Below, in pieces: positions 28,372 through 36,907 of a stretch of 64,000 bases of DNA; the first letter of the stretch is position 1, and each line of letters opens with the position of its first letter. A model generated the notes under the pieces. The model was not told the DNA's origin. It made no database searches and saw only the letters and a program-made list of their open reading frames with translations. Source of the stretch: Burkholderia cepacia. GTDB lineage: Bacteria; Pseudomonadota; Gammaproteobacteria; Burkholderiales; Burkholderiaceae. The stretch lies in NCBI RefSeq assembly GCF_001718835.1, contig NZ_CP013443.1, positions 3,686,730-3,750,729 on the forward strand, in the 5' to 3' direction. The position numbers were made by a program, and so were the translations under genes.

Positions 28372-29277
28372 TCATTGCGGATCGGCGGACGATCCCTGCA
28401 AAGCCCTGATGGGTGGGTCCTGGTAGGCCGTGTCGATCGTGTAGCCTTGCGCTTTCAGGGTTGCCTCGGTCTTGAGTCGCTTTGCGTGGTACTTCTGTAG
28501 CTCCGCCGGGAGCAATGCCTTCCAGTTTTGAATTTTCTCGGCATCGCCGGGAAAATATCCCAAGCCGTAAAAGGCATACTCGTCCTTCATACGAACAGAT
28601 AAAAGATAGGTCGTTTTACCGACAAATCCTCCCATATTACTTTCATTGAGCGACACCTCAAGATAAACACCATCCGCGTAAAATATCCATCGCGGCATCT
28701 CCTTTACTGCGACCTTCCACTCCTCTAAGGTCGGCGTATAATTCGAATCCAGCGAATATATTGAATAGGTTTTCATATAGTCCCACGCCTGCTTACCAGT
28801 CAGACGCGGATTGCTTATATCGATATATCGCACCCATCCTTTCTCACGCAGATCCTGAAACAGTTTCACCATGCGAGCAAGAGCGGCCTCATGCGTGTCT
28901 GCCTGTTCAGAACTAACACCGAAACTGACGCTCCACTTATAAATGCCTCCGGGTACATCCTTGTCCGCAGAGCCCATTGCGGACAACACGTTATTGATCA
29001 CGAAGCTGTGCTTTCCGTGCACGAACTCCACCGTGCCAAGATTGCCCCGCACCCATTCGCGCTGATAAAAACTCGCGCCCGAGGGATGGTTGTCGACGGA
29101 CGCCCCAGGTCCGTTGAAGTCGGAATCTTTAGGTTCACCGAGCCGGATAAGTGTAGGTGATGAGTTCATCCCGTTGCCATTATCGAAAGTTGAGCGTGAA
29201 TTTCCGTAGCGCGACGCCAACGCGACACCAAATAAGAGGGCCCCAAGGACCAGTGCAAAAAATAGAGTTTTTTTCAT
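28372..29277 (-). CDS. Putative type VI immunity protein, membrane-anchored
   Basis: 301-residue protein without a family I recognise. It has an N-terminal hydrophobic segment (about residues 4-22) with no lipobox, so it is either secreted or, more likely, anchored with its bulk in the periplasm. Its ATG overlaps the stop of the upstream putative effector by one base. Base composition is clearly lower in GC than the flanking core genes. Position directly after the effector and before PAAR suggests it protects the producer; this is inference from context only. Confidence 0.6.
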   Translation of the reverse strand: MKKTLFFALVLGALLFGVALASRYGNSRSTFDNGNGMNSSPTLIRLGEPKDSDFNGPGASVDNHPSGASFYQREWVRGNLGTVEFVHGKHSFVINNVLSAMGSADKDVPGGIYKWSVSFGVSSEQADTHEAALARMVKLFQDLREKGWVRYIDISNPRLTGKQAWDYMKTYSIYSLDSNYTPTLEEWKVAVKEMPRWIFYADGVYLEVSLNESNMGGFVGKTTYLLSVRMKDEYAFYGLGYFPGDAEKIQNWKALLPAELQKYHAKRLKTEATLKAQGYTIDTAYQDPPIRALQGSSADPQ

Positions 29278-30449
29278 TACGCGTCTGGTCTATCGCCCCA
29301 TTTTTTGATATCTGCAAGATAACCAAGCATGGTATGCCGCCTTTTTCCTTGCATCAATTCATCATACTTCTCCGCTGCTTTCTGTATCCAGTCCATGCGT
29401 TGCTGATAATCCTCCAGAACCAGCCTATCCCGGGCATCGGACCTAAATTCGATATTCTCCGTCTTGTCATCAGACGTAAGCACCAGCTGAAGATTCGGCA
29501 CCAATGCGCGAATAACCGGAGACAATGCAATCTCCGATCCGTCGGATAGACCATATTTCATTGCGTTCATCGATTCATTGATTGCCGTATCGTCAGAAGT
29601 GGCCAAAGCTGCACGTTGCACCCCGAGCCACCGCTTGAAATTCGGATCGTCGTAAATCAGCCCCTGCAACACCTCGCCCTGCTCATGTTTCGCGATTAAA
29701 AGCAGATGCTTGAACGCCCATATGGGTCTGCTTTGGTCATCGCCAGCCTCCCATTCCTTGATTTTATTAAAACCTTCAACAATAATCGGCGTGCACCTGA
29801 GATACCCATGCTCGGCCTTTTTCTTGCCTGTATTGACATCGATCTCGAAAGGAATTTTCTTGATCGATTCGGCATATCCCGCCTGCCGGGTGAAGTTGGT
29901 AGCGACCTGCTCGACAAACTTGCTGCTGTCGCGCGAATGCACGCACTTGAAGAACGTATCGGCTCCAGCAGCATAGGCGTAAAACCATGCCAGAACGTCG
30001 TTGAAGAGCCAGAGATTGCCCCGGCCTAGCCCTTTGCGCAATTCGGTCCAACGCCCGGCATATCGCACCTGCCACAGCGCAAGCGTCGCGGCGACCTGCT
30101 TGGACGCAAACGCCCCCAACCCCAGCCAGTAAAAGCGGTCGACCTTGTTTTTATCGCCCAGGTGGAATTCTTCGAGAAACACACGCGCATACGCCGCAGC
30201 AATACGTCTCGCCCTGACCTCGGGATCGCTGACGAACGTGGGCGTTTGCTTCTCGAGTTGCGTCCCCGAAGCATGCGATTCGCCTTCCCGGTAGTCGGGC
30301 ATGTGATTGTGCGTCGGTACATTCGTCACGATCTGCCGCATCGAGAACTGCTGCGCAAGTGACCAGATGATCTTGCAATCGCACTGCGCATCCACGCAGG
30401 TATCCCGTTCAGGATTGGTGGTTCCTGTTGTTTTCAGATTCTCTGCCAA
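29277..30449 (-). CDS. Putative type VI effector (DUF2515-like)
   Basis: 390-residue soluble protein with no signal peptide, encoded 36 bases downstream of vgrG. It contains an N-terminal Cys cluster (DTCVDAQCDCKIIW), an Arg/Ala-rich helix (ARRIAAAYARVFLEEFHLGD) and aromatic, Gly-rich blocks (YWLGLGAFASKQVAATL; GLGRGNLWLFNDVLAWFYAYAAG). It resembles proteins annotated DUF2515 that accompany VgrG in Burkholderia, but this is from memory and uncertain. No lipase, amidase or nuclease motif was recognised. Lower GC than core genes. Position between vgrG and a membrane-anchored partner argues for a secreted toxin. Confidence 0.6.
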   Translation of the reverse strand: MAENLKTTGTTNPERDTCVDAQCDCKIIWSLAQQFSMRQIVTNVPTHNHMPDYREGESHASGTQLEKQTPTFVSDPEVRARRIAAAYARVFLEEFHLGDKNKVDRFYWLGLGAFASKQVAATLALWQVRYAGRWTELRKGLGRGNLWLFNDVLAWFYAYAAGADTFFKCVHSRDSSKFVEQVATNFTRQAGYAESIKKIPFEIDVNTGKKKAEHGYLRCTPIIVEGFNKIKEWEAGDDQSRPIWAFKHLLLIAKHEQGEVLQGLIYDDPNFKRWLGVQRAALATSDDTAINESMNAMKYGLSDGSEIALSPVIRALVPNLQLVLTSDDKTENIEFRSDARDRLVLEDYQQRMDWIQKAAEKYDELMQGKRRHTMLGYLADIKKWGDRPDA

Positions 30450-30485
30450 AACCTGATGCTCCTTGTCGAGTCTGAGTGGTCCCGG

Positions 30486-33167
30486 TCATGCGCCGGAATG
30501 GTCGGAAGCTGCAGCAAACTCATCCCAGTGCAGTTCGAACTCCGCCGTTTCCGGTTCTGCCGTATTCAACGCTGGCGAACGCCCGTGCTCGTTCGTCCGG
30601 AAGATGTGGCCGCCAAATCGTGTGGTAACCCGATAGTCGACTCCCGGAAGCGGCTTGCCGGTCGGCGACAGGACCCTGAACGTCTGATCGTTCGCCTGCA
30701 CGTCGGGCAGCCCGTTCGCGTTCACTCCCATTGGCTTTGGCGGCATGTTCTTCGACTGGGCATTGACCTCGTACACTCCGCCACCCACCGTGATCTTGCC
30801 GCTTTTCAGGCTGATGTAGCTGTCACCGCCGTGCAGCATCACCTCCTCGGTCGCCCTGATCGTGATCCGGTTCGCCGTCTGCGTGATCTCGAGCTTCGCC
30901 AGCAGGTTGAGGTTTTTTTTCAGTGCCTTGAGGTCGATATCCTCGGCGTACGAAACCATCCGTATCCCAAGTTTGTACGCAAAAAAGCGGATGGCGTTTC
31001 GGGCGGTGCCCAGCAGATTGCTGCCGCTGCTCACGCTGACGTGCGCGCCGCTCGTGAGCGCCATGTGTTCCCCGCTCGCCAGGTGGGTGCTGCCAGGCGT
31101 CGTCGCTTCGATCCCGGCTGGCGACGCAAAGACCAGATGGGATTTCGACAGCTCCGGAAACGCTCCGGCATCTTGCGCTCCACCCTGCCCTCTGATTTCG
31201 TCGTTCTGATTCCCGAGTGCCTTGGCAACCTCTGGCTGGTCCTGCCCGTCCTGCGCCTGCGCCTGAACGGCCGCATTGGCGAGCGTATCGTGCAGTTCCC
31301 GCGCCTGCCCCAGACGCTGCACCGTCTCACCCATGTCTTTCGCCGCAGCCGTCGCGCCCGATCGCGTCTCGGTCGTCACCAGCATGCCCCGGTTCGCACG
31401 CAGCACGCCCCACGAATCGGTCGCCAGTTCCCACCCGATCCCTCGCGCCTGCCCGCGCCCCGCATGGCCATCGATGCGCGTGTTGTAGCCGACCACGAGG
31501 CGTGACTGTTCATGATCGCTCGACACCTGCACCTGAAGCTTGCCCGGCGTGTCGTCGGCCACGACCTGATTCGCCTGCGTACCCTCAAGGTCGCGAGAAC
31601 GCAGACCCGATAGCATCTGGTTATCCGGCAGCTTCCACTGGACGAAATTGATGCCGTTCGGCACGCGCCCGGTGATGATCGGCCGGTCCGGACATCCGTC
31701 CAGGAACGACACGACGACTTCATCGCCAATTCGCGGGACATGGATCATCCCGAATCCTTCCCCCGCCCACGGATGGCTCACGCGTATCCAGCATGAGCTG
31801 CGCTCGTTGCGCTGCCCGATCCGATCCCAGTGGAACTGCACCTTGACCCGGCCCAGCTCGTCGGTATGAATGCGCTGCCCTTGCGGACCCACCACGGTCG
31901 CCGTCTGCATCTGCATGACAGGCTTATGGTGTTCGAACGGGCTGCGGAAGGGTACGGATTTGCGCTGTGCCTCGATTTCGACGTGAAAAAACCCCTCGGA
32001 GCCGTCGAAGTGCATGATGCGGGAAGCAGGCTGCCCCTCGTGGTTCACGCGTGCTTCAGCCAGCCGGCCTTTCAGGCTGTGCGGAAGATCCCCGTGATGG
32101 CCAGCCCCGGGCAGGTTGTTCTCGATCAGCCAAACCGCTTCGATGACGGCAAATTCGTTCCGTTCACCGGATTCACGGTCGTGCTCCGGATGCCCCACAA
32201 GTTCAAACCACCGCCCCGCATCGACGCCCCGTATCCCTCCCGTGCCATAAAACCGCTTTGCACGTGATTCCCACTCCTCCATCCGCACTTTAGTGAGATG
32301 ATCGCCGCGCGCCTGCTCCAGATACGTATAGGGGCCGGTGTACTCGTATACCTCCAACTGCTCCGGCAAATCGTGCGATAGCGTCGGAATGTTGGTGCCC
32401 TTCGGATTGGCAAGCGCCGACGGATGCTTGTAGTCGAACGTGCGGGTGGTCAGAGCGGCACTATGGAGGGTCCGCGAGCCGGACCAGTGAACCAGCGCAT
32501 CGACCTCGCTGTTCGTGCCGTACCGGGAGAACTGAACCGATCGCGCAGCGAGCGGCTCGCACGTATCCAGGCGATCCGTGATCGTCAGGGAATGGGAATT
32601 GCCGTCGTCGGCCTGCTTCCAGATGCCGAACAGGCCTTCCTCTTCCATCAAGCGATGGACGAAGTTCCAGTCGTCCTCGTATTGCGTGCAATACGATCTC
32701 GGCGGAAGCGGCTTTGAGAGCGCAAAATCGAATCGGCCTTTCGCCTGCGAATGGGCATTGAATACATCTCTGAGGATTTCATCGACCGGCTTGTCCTGCC
32801 AGATGCGCTGATCGCGGCGAAATTTCAGGAAATGCATCCATGATGCAAAGCTGATCTGGTAGCTGGTCAGTCCGCCCTCCGATCCCAGCCGTCGCACGGC
32901 ATGGACGTAGCCGTTCCGGGGGAGATAGGACTGATCAGCCTGCTGAATCCAGAGCGTAACGGGCTGCCCGATCAGCGATTTCAGCTTGAGGTCGTTGCGC
33001 GTCGACAGGACATCGAGCGTGAAATCGAAATGCCGGCCGATCCGGGACCAGCCCAAGCTACGTTGGGGTAACAGCACATTGTCCCCGAGTGGGGTATCGA
33101 GTTTCAGCAGCCGATCTTGCTGGAGCAGTGCCCCTTGCATCGCCCTCACGATGTCTTGCACACTCAT
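30486..33167 (-). CDS. vgrG: VgrG (TssI) type VI secretion spike protein with C-terminal extension
   Basis: 893-residue trimeric spike protein. The gp27-like base (about residues 10-370), the gp5-like OB region (GRVKVQFHWDRIG; SCWIRVSHPWAGEGFGMIHVPRIGDEVVVSFLDG, about 430-500) and a DUF2345 beta-helix (about 650-800) are visible. The last 65-75 residues (VLSPTGKPLPGVDYRVTTR...) look like a small transthyretin-like beta domain of the kind that docks cargo. ATG 33167 is chosen because AAGGA lies five bases upstream; the GTG just before it is too close to that site. No structural type VI genes are nearby, so this is an orphan vgrG module. Confidence 0.94.
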   Translation of the reverse strand: MSVQDIVRAMQGALLQQDRLLKLDTPLGDNVLLPQRSLGWSRIGRHFDFTLDVLSTRNDLKLKSLIGQPVTLWIQQADQSYLPRNGYVHAVRRLGSEGGLTSYQISFASWMHFLKFRRDQRIWQDKPVDEILRDVFNAHSQAKGRFDFALSKPLPPRSYCTQYEDDWNFVHRLMEEEGLFGIWKQADDGNSHSLTITDRLDTCEPLAARSVQFSRYGTNSEVDALVHWSGSRTLHSAALTTRTFDYKHPSALANPKGTNIPTLSHDLPEQLEVYEYTGPYTYLEQARGDHLTKVRMEEWESRAKRFYGTGGIRGVDAGRWFELVGHPEHDRESGERNEFAVIEAVWLIENNLPGAGHHGDLPHSLKGRLAEARVNHEGQPASRIMHFDGSEGFFHVEIEAQRKSVPFRSPFEHHKPVMQMQTATVVGPQGQRIHTDELGRVKVQFHWDRIGQRNERSSCWIRVSHPWAGEGFGMIHVPRIGDEVVVSFLDGCPDRPIITGRVPNGINFVQWKLPDNQMLSGLRSRDLEGTQANQVVADDTPGKLQVQVSSDHEQSRLVVGYNTRIDGHAGRGQARGIGWELATDSWGVLRANRGMLVTTETRSGATAAAKDMGETVQRLGQARELHDTLANAAVQAQAQDGQDQPEVAKALGNQNDEIRGQGGAQDAGAFPELSKSHLVFASPAGIEATTPGSTHLASGEHMALTSGAHVSVSSGSNLLGTARNAIRFFAYKLGIRMVSYAEDIDLKALKKNLNLLAKLEITQTANRITIRATEEVMLHGGDSYISLKSGKITVGGGVYEVNAQSKNMPPKPMGVNANGLPDVQANDQTFRVLSPTGKPLPGVDYRVTTRFGGHIFRTNEHGRSPALNTAEPETAEFELHWDEFAAASDHSGA

Positions 33168-33200
33168 CACAATCCTTTTTTTACTTTTTCCCCTACTTTT

Positions 33201-33218
33201 CTGTCAGCGCGCTAACAG
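33201..33218. promoter_or_regulatory. 18-bp near-palindrome upstream of vgrG
   Basis: CTGTCAGCGCGCTAACAG is self-complementary except for one position in each arm. It lies 34 bases upstream of the vgrG start codon in a T-rich intergenic stretch. It could be an operator for vgrG or for the gene at 33419, but no regulator is known. Confidence 0.3.
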
Positions 33219-33418
33219 AACTCTCTTGCGCGATTCTACAGACAAATGTGCAATGCAGCTTGAAGGCGGGCCATGCGCCGTGTCCATGCCGTCGCTCATG
33301 GCGCCAGCCGCAGTCCCACCTGCTCTCGCTGCGTCGGCGACATGTACGTGTATCAGCGTCCATGAAGGGTGCCGGGCGACGCGAGGCTCAATATCAAGGA
33401 CAAGGATCCGCTTCAACG

Positions 33419-33976
33419 ATGACTGATGGGCTCGCGACGATCGTCAAAGAAAATATCTCGGGGATATGCGACTCGTATGTCCTGCACCTCGCATGCGTTG
33501 CCACCGACAATGGCTTCATCGAGATGGCGCGCCAAAAGCCGTCGTGCATTCGGGCGGTTCACAGAGCAAGTGATCTTGTCTGTCCGGCAACCGTCCGGAA
33601 CGACGCATCCTTCGTGGATTACCTGACCTCCCGAATCAAGCGGTCGGCAACCATGCCAACACGTCAGTACCTGATGGAAGAACTCCGACGCCTGGAGTCG
33701 TGCGTGACCAGGGAACACGTCTTCGCGCTGGCGACGCTGCCCAAGCCGTCCCTCATGCTTCTCATGGGTGCGCCATGGTTATTTTTGGGTTCCGCCCTCG
33801 GATTCGACACGCGAAGCCGATATGCCAGGTTCGTGCAAGACAACGTGAACGCTGGAACAATTGACGAACACGTCGTGTACACGGAGATTCTGAAAGGGCT
33901 ATCGGGAGACGATGTCCCTCTCAACTACCGCAACGGAATCGCGGAAGCCTTGAAGAACGCGGCAACGCGTCGATGA
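33419..33976 (+). CDS. Hypothetical protein, orphan, divergent from vgrG
   Basis: 185-residue protein with no recognised domain. It has a hydrophobic segment near residues 120-133 (LMLLMGAPWLFLGSALGF) and is otherwise mixed helical. The ATG at 33419 is preferred over the upstream in-frame ATG because the upstream residues look non-coding; the ribosome site is weak. Codon use is less GC-biased than neighbours. It lies at the edge of the VgrG block and may have been acquired with it. Confidence 0.5.
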   Translation: MTDGLATIVKENISGICDSYVLHLACVATDNGFIEMARQKPSCIRAVHRASDLVCPATVRNDASFVDYLTSRIKRSATMPTRQYLMEELRRLESCVTREHVFALATLPKPSLMLLMGAPWLFLGSALGFDTRSRYARFVQDNVNAGTIDEHVVYTEILKGLSGDDVPLNYRNGIAEALKNAATRR

Positions 33977-33990
33977 CCTGCCCGCGCCGC

Positions 33991-34749
33991 TCAAACCACC
34001 ACCGCCGCCTGCGCAAGCGTCGAGACGAACCGCGCGGTGCGCGCATCACGCGGCCGCGTGAACAGGTCACGCGATGCCCCGCTTTCCACCACGCGCCCCT
34101 CCGCGAGAAACACCGCGTCGTGCGCGATCGACGCGGCCAGGCGCAGGTCGTGCGTCGCCATCAGCATCGTCGTGCCTTCGCGCGCGAGCTGGCGCAGCAC
34201 CTCGACGACTTCGACGGACAGCTCCGGATCGAGCGCCGACGTCGGCTCGTCGCACAGCAGCACCTGCGGCGACGGCGCCAGCGCACGTGCGATCGCGACG
34301 CGTTGCTGCTGGCCGCCCGACAGCGTGCCGGGCCACGCGTCGGCCTTGTTCGCGATGCCGACCTTCTCGAGCAGCGCGAGCGCGCGCTCGCGCGCGCGTT
34401 CGCGGCCCCACTTCTGCACCGTGACGAGCCCTTCCATCACGTTCTGCACAACGCTCAGGTGCGGAAACAGCTGAAAGTTCTGGAACACCATGCCGGTCTG
34501 GCGGCGCACCGCGAACACGGCGTCGCGCGCCGGCCGGTGCGCGGGCGAGAAGTCGATGCGGGCGTCGCCGACCGTCAGCGCCCCGGCCTCGGGCACTTCG
34601 AGCAGGTTCACGCAACGCAGCAGCGTGCTCTTGCCGCTGCCGGACGGCCCGATCAGCGCCGTCACGCTGCCGGGCTTCAGCACGAGATCGACCCGCGCGA
34701 GCACCCGCTGCGTGCCGAACGACTTGTCGATGCGTTCGAGCCGGATCAT
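33991..34749 (-). CDS. Amino acid ABC transporter ATP-binding protein
   Basis: 252-residue ATPase of polar amino acid importers. Walker A GPSGSGKST, Q-loop VFQNFQLFPHLSV, signature LSGGQQQRVAIARAL, Walker B VLLCDEPTSALD and the switch histidine in MATHDLRLA are all present. Its ATG overlaps the permease stop (ATGA). It is the third gene of a binding protein-permease-ATPase operon. Confidence 0.93.
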   Translation of the reverse strand: MIRLERIDKSFGTQRVLARVDLVLKPGSVTALIGPSGSGKSTLLRCVNLLEVPEAGALTVGDARIDFSPAHRPARDAVFAVRRQTGMVFQNFQLFPHLSVVQNVMEGLVTVQKWGRERARERALALLEKVGIANKADAWPGTLSGGQQQRVAIARALAPSPQVLLCDEPTSALDPELSVEVVEVLRQLAREGTTMLMATHDLRLAASIAHDAVFLAEGRVVESGASRDLFTRPRDARTARFVSTLAQAAVVV

Positions 34750-35426
34750 CGCAATTCCGCCTGGAACAGCGCGTGACGGCCGAAGCGGGTTTCGAGGCGA
34801 CGCTGCAGCGTGGACAGCACCGAACTGAGCAGCAGATAGATCAGCGCGGCTTCCGTATAGAGGATCATCGGCTCGTAGGTCACGGCCGCGATCCGCTGCG
34901 CGGCCTGGAAAATCTCCGGCACGGTCAGCACGGCCGCGAGCGACGTGTCCTTCACCAGCGAAATGAACGAATTCGACAAAGCCGGCAGCGCGACGCGCGC
35001 GGCCTGCGGCAGGATCGCGCGGCGCAGCGCCTGCGGGCGCGTCATCGCCATCGAGTACGCGGCCTCCCACTGCCCCTTCGGAATCGATTCGATCACGCCG
35101 CGGATCACCTCCGCGTTGTACGCGCCGACGTTCAGCGAGAAGCCGATCACGGCGGCCGTCAGCGGATCGAGCACGATGCCGACGCTCGGCAGGCCGTAGA
35201 AGATCACGAACAGCTGCACGAGCAGCGGCGAGCCGCGAAACAGCCAGATATAGAACCGCACGGCGGCCTGCGCCCAGCGCGGCCCGAACAGCCGCACGAG
35301 CGCCGCGCCGAACGCGAGCAGCAGGCCGATCGCGAACGACGCGAGCGTGAGCGGCACCGTGAACACGAGCCCCGCGACGAGCAGGGGCCGCAGCGATTCC
35401 GCCATCAGGTGAAGCCAGGCCGGCAT
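34746..35426 (-). CDS. Amino acid ABC transporter permease
   Basis: 226-residue inner-membrane permease of the HisM/GlnP type with about five transmembrane segments and the EAA loop (YEAAYSMAMTRPQALRRAILPQAARVALPALSN begins at about residue 130; key residues EAA-x3-G replaced by MAMTRPQ). The Leu/Ala-rich N-terminus and SLVKDTSLAAVLTVPEIF block are typical. It lies 14 bases after the binding-protein gene and overlaps the ATPase gene. Confidence 0.92.
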   Translation of the reverse strand: MPAWLHLMAESLRPLLVAGLVFTVPLTLASFAIGLLLAFGAALVRLFGPRWAQAAVRFYIWLFRGSPLLVQLFVIFYGLPSVGIVLDPLTAAVIGFSLNVGAYNAEVIRGVIESIPKGQWEAAYSMAMTRPQALRRAILPQAARVALPALSNSFISLVKDTSLAAVLTVPEIFQAAQRIAAVTYEPMILYTEAALIYLLLSSVLSTLQRRLETRFGRHALFQAELR

Positions 35427-35440
35427 CGTTCAGCCTCGCG

Positions 35441-36223
35441 TCACGGCTGCGACACGTCGCGGCCGAAATACTTCTGCGAGATCTTCGCGTAGGTGCCGTC
35501 GGCCTTGATGTCCGCGAGCGCCTTGTCGATCGCCGCCACCAGCGCGGGGCTGCCCTTGCGCAGCAGCACGCCCGATGCATCGCCGGCGCCGGACGTGTCG
35601 GTCGCCGCGATCTTCAGTTTCGCGTCGGGCTTGTGCTTGCGGAAGTCGAGATACGACAGCGAATCGTTGATCGTCGCGTCGACGCGCCCCGAGCTCAGCA
35701 GGTCGATCGATTCGTTGAAGCCCTGCACCGGCACGACGTCCGCGCCATGCGCGGCCGCGAGCTTGCCGAAATTGCTGGTGAGCGTGTTCGCGGACTTCTT
35801 GCCCTTCAGGTCGTCGAACGAGCGGATCGTCGTGTTGTCCGCGCGCACGATCAGCACCGCGTGCGACGTGATGTACGGCGTGGAGAAATCGTATTTCGCC
35901 TTGCGCGCGTCGGTGATCGATACTTCGTTGACCACCGCGTCGTAGCGGTTCACGTCGAGGCCTGCGATCAACCCGTCCCACTTGCCTTCGACGAACTGCG
36001 GCTTCACGCCGAGACGCTGCGCGATCGCGGTCGCGATGTCGACGTCGAAGCCCGTCAGCTTGCCGGTCTCGTCGTGGTACGTGAACGGCGCGTACGTCCC
36101 TTCGGTACCGACCCGGAACACGCCGGACGACTTGATCTGCGACAGGTCGTCTGCGGCGAAGGCGTTCGCAGCCGCCACGATCGGCAGCAACGCGACGAGC
36201 AGCATGGAGCGGATGAGTTTCAT
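35441..36223 (-). CDS. Cystine-type amino acid ABC transporter binding protein
   Basis: 260-residue periplasmic solute-binding protein (SBP family 3). A signal peptide ends near ANAFAADD (about residue 24). The pattern GTEGTYAPFTYHDETGKLTG, KWDGLIAGLDVNRYDAVVNE and FSTPYITSHAVLIV is closest to FliY/TcyJ L-cystine-binding proteins, so sulfur amino acid uptake is likely. First gene of the three-gene transporter operon. Confidence 0.88.
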   Translation of the reverse strand: MKLIRSMLLVALLPIVAAANAFAADDLSQIKSSGVFRVGTEGTYAPFTYHDETGKLTGFDVDIATAIAQRLGVKPQFVEGKWDGLIAGLDVNRYDAVVNEVSITDARKAKYDFSTPYITSHAVLIVRADNTTIRSFDDLKGKKSANTLTSNFGKLAAAHGADVVPVQGFNESIDLLSSGRVDATINDSLSYLDFRKHKPDAKLKIAATDTSGAGDASGVLLRKGSPALVAAIDKALADIKADGTYAKISQKYFGRDVSQP

Positions 36224-36543
36224 GGCACGGACCCCGAATGATTGAACAAGGTGATCGATCGCGCCGGCGCGGCCTGCCGCGCGAGCGGTCCGCGAATTCT
36301 ACCGACGGCCCGATGGCCGGCAAAAACGCAAATCGGCTAACGATATGAGCGCGGCGAATAACGCGCGAACCGCGTCGCGACGGCCTCTGAGCCCGAACGT
36401 CAGACGAAACCTCGCGCGGAGAGGCGTTACGGGTGGTTACAGAAGCGACAACGCGGTATCACCCGCGCCGTGGGCCATACGTACCATTGAAGCAAGGAGG
36501 TTGATCGTTCGCGGGCAGTCAGCCGCGAAGGGAGTGAAGAGAG
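36224..36543. other. Intergenic region between divergent genes
   Basis: 320 bases between the cystine-binding-protein gene (minus) and a small exported protein gene (plus). It presumably contains both promoters. A purine-rich ribosome site (GGGAGTGAAGAGAG) precedes the plus-strand ATG. Nothing else was recognised. Confidence 0.4.
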
Positions 36544-36822
36544 ATGAAGCGAATCCTGTTGTCCGGCGTCATCGGCATTGCGGCGGCCTGCGTGTCGGCA
36601 AGCGCGTTCGCGCGTGCCGATATCGGCGTGTACTTCGGCGTGCCGGGCCCGGTGATCGAAACGCCGCCTCCGGTGGTCTACGCGCCGCCGCCCGTCTATT
36701 ACGAACCTGCGCCGGCCTACTACTACGGCCCGTACTACGGTGAATACCGCTACCGCCGCTGGCACGACAACGGCTGGCATCGCGGCTGGCGCCATCACCA
36801 TCACGGCGACGACGACGATTGA
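36544..36822 (+). CDS. Small exported Pro/Tyr/His-rich protein
   Basis: 92-residue protein with a clear signal peptide (cleavage after SASAFARA, about residue 25). The mature part is low complexity: Pro/Tyr repeats (PPPVYYEPAPAYYYGPYYG), then Arg/Trp and a His/Asp-rich end (HHHHGDDDD) that could bind metal. Function unknown; such short YXXGYY-type envelope proteins are common in Burkholderia. A similar tail occurs in the small lipoprotein at 58444. Confidence 0.75.
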   Translation: MKRILLSGVIGIAAACVSASAFARADIGVYFGVPGPVIETPPPVVYAPPPVYYEPAPAYYYGPYYGEYRYRRWHDNGWHRGWRHHHHGDDDD

Positions 36823-36907
36823 CCGCCGCCTGCGGCCATGACGGCCGCGCACTACCGCGCGGCGTCGCGCCGCGCGGCGGCGACGCGGCATGCGCACGCC
36901 GCCGCGC

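Noticed and set aside
27835..33976. tRNA-Lys as attachment site of a genomic island
   Set aside because: No integrase was found and no repeat of the tRNA 3' end was seen at the far side of the VgrG block, so classical island integration is not supported.
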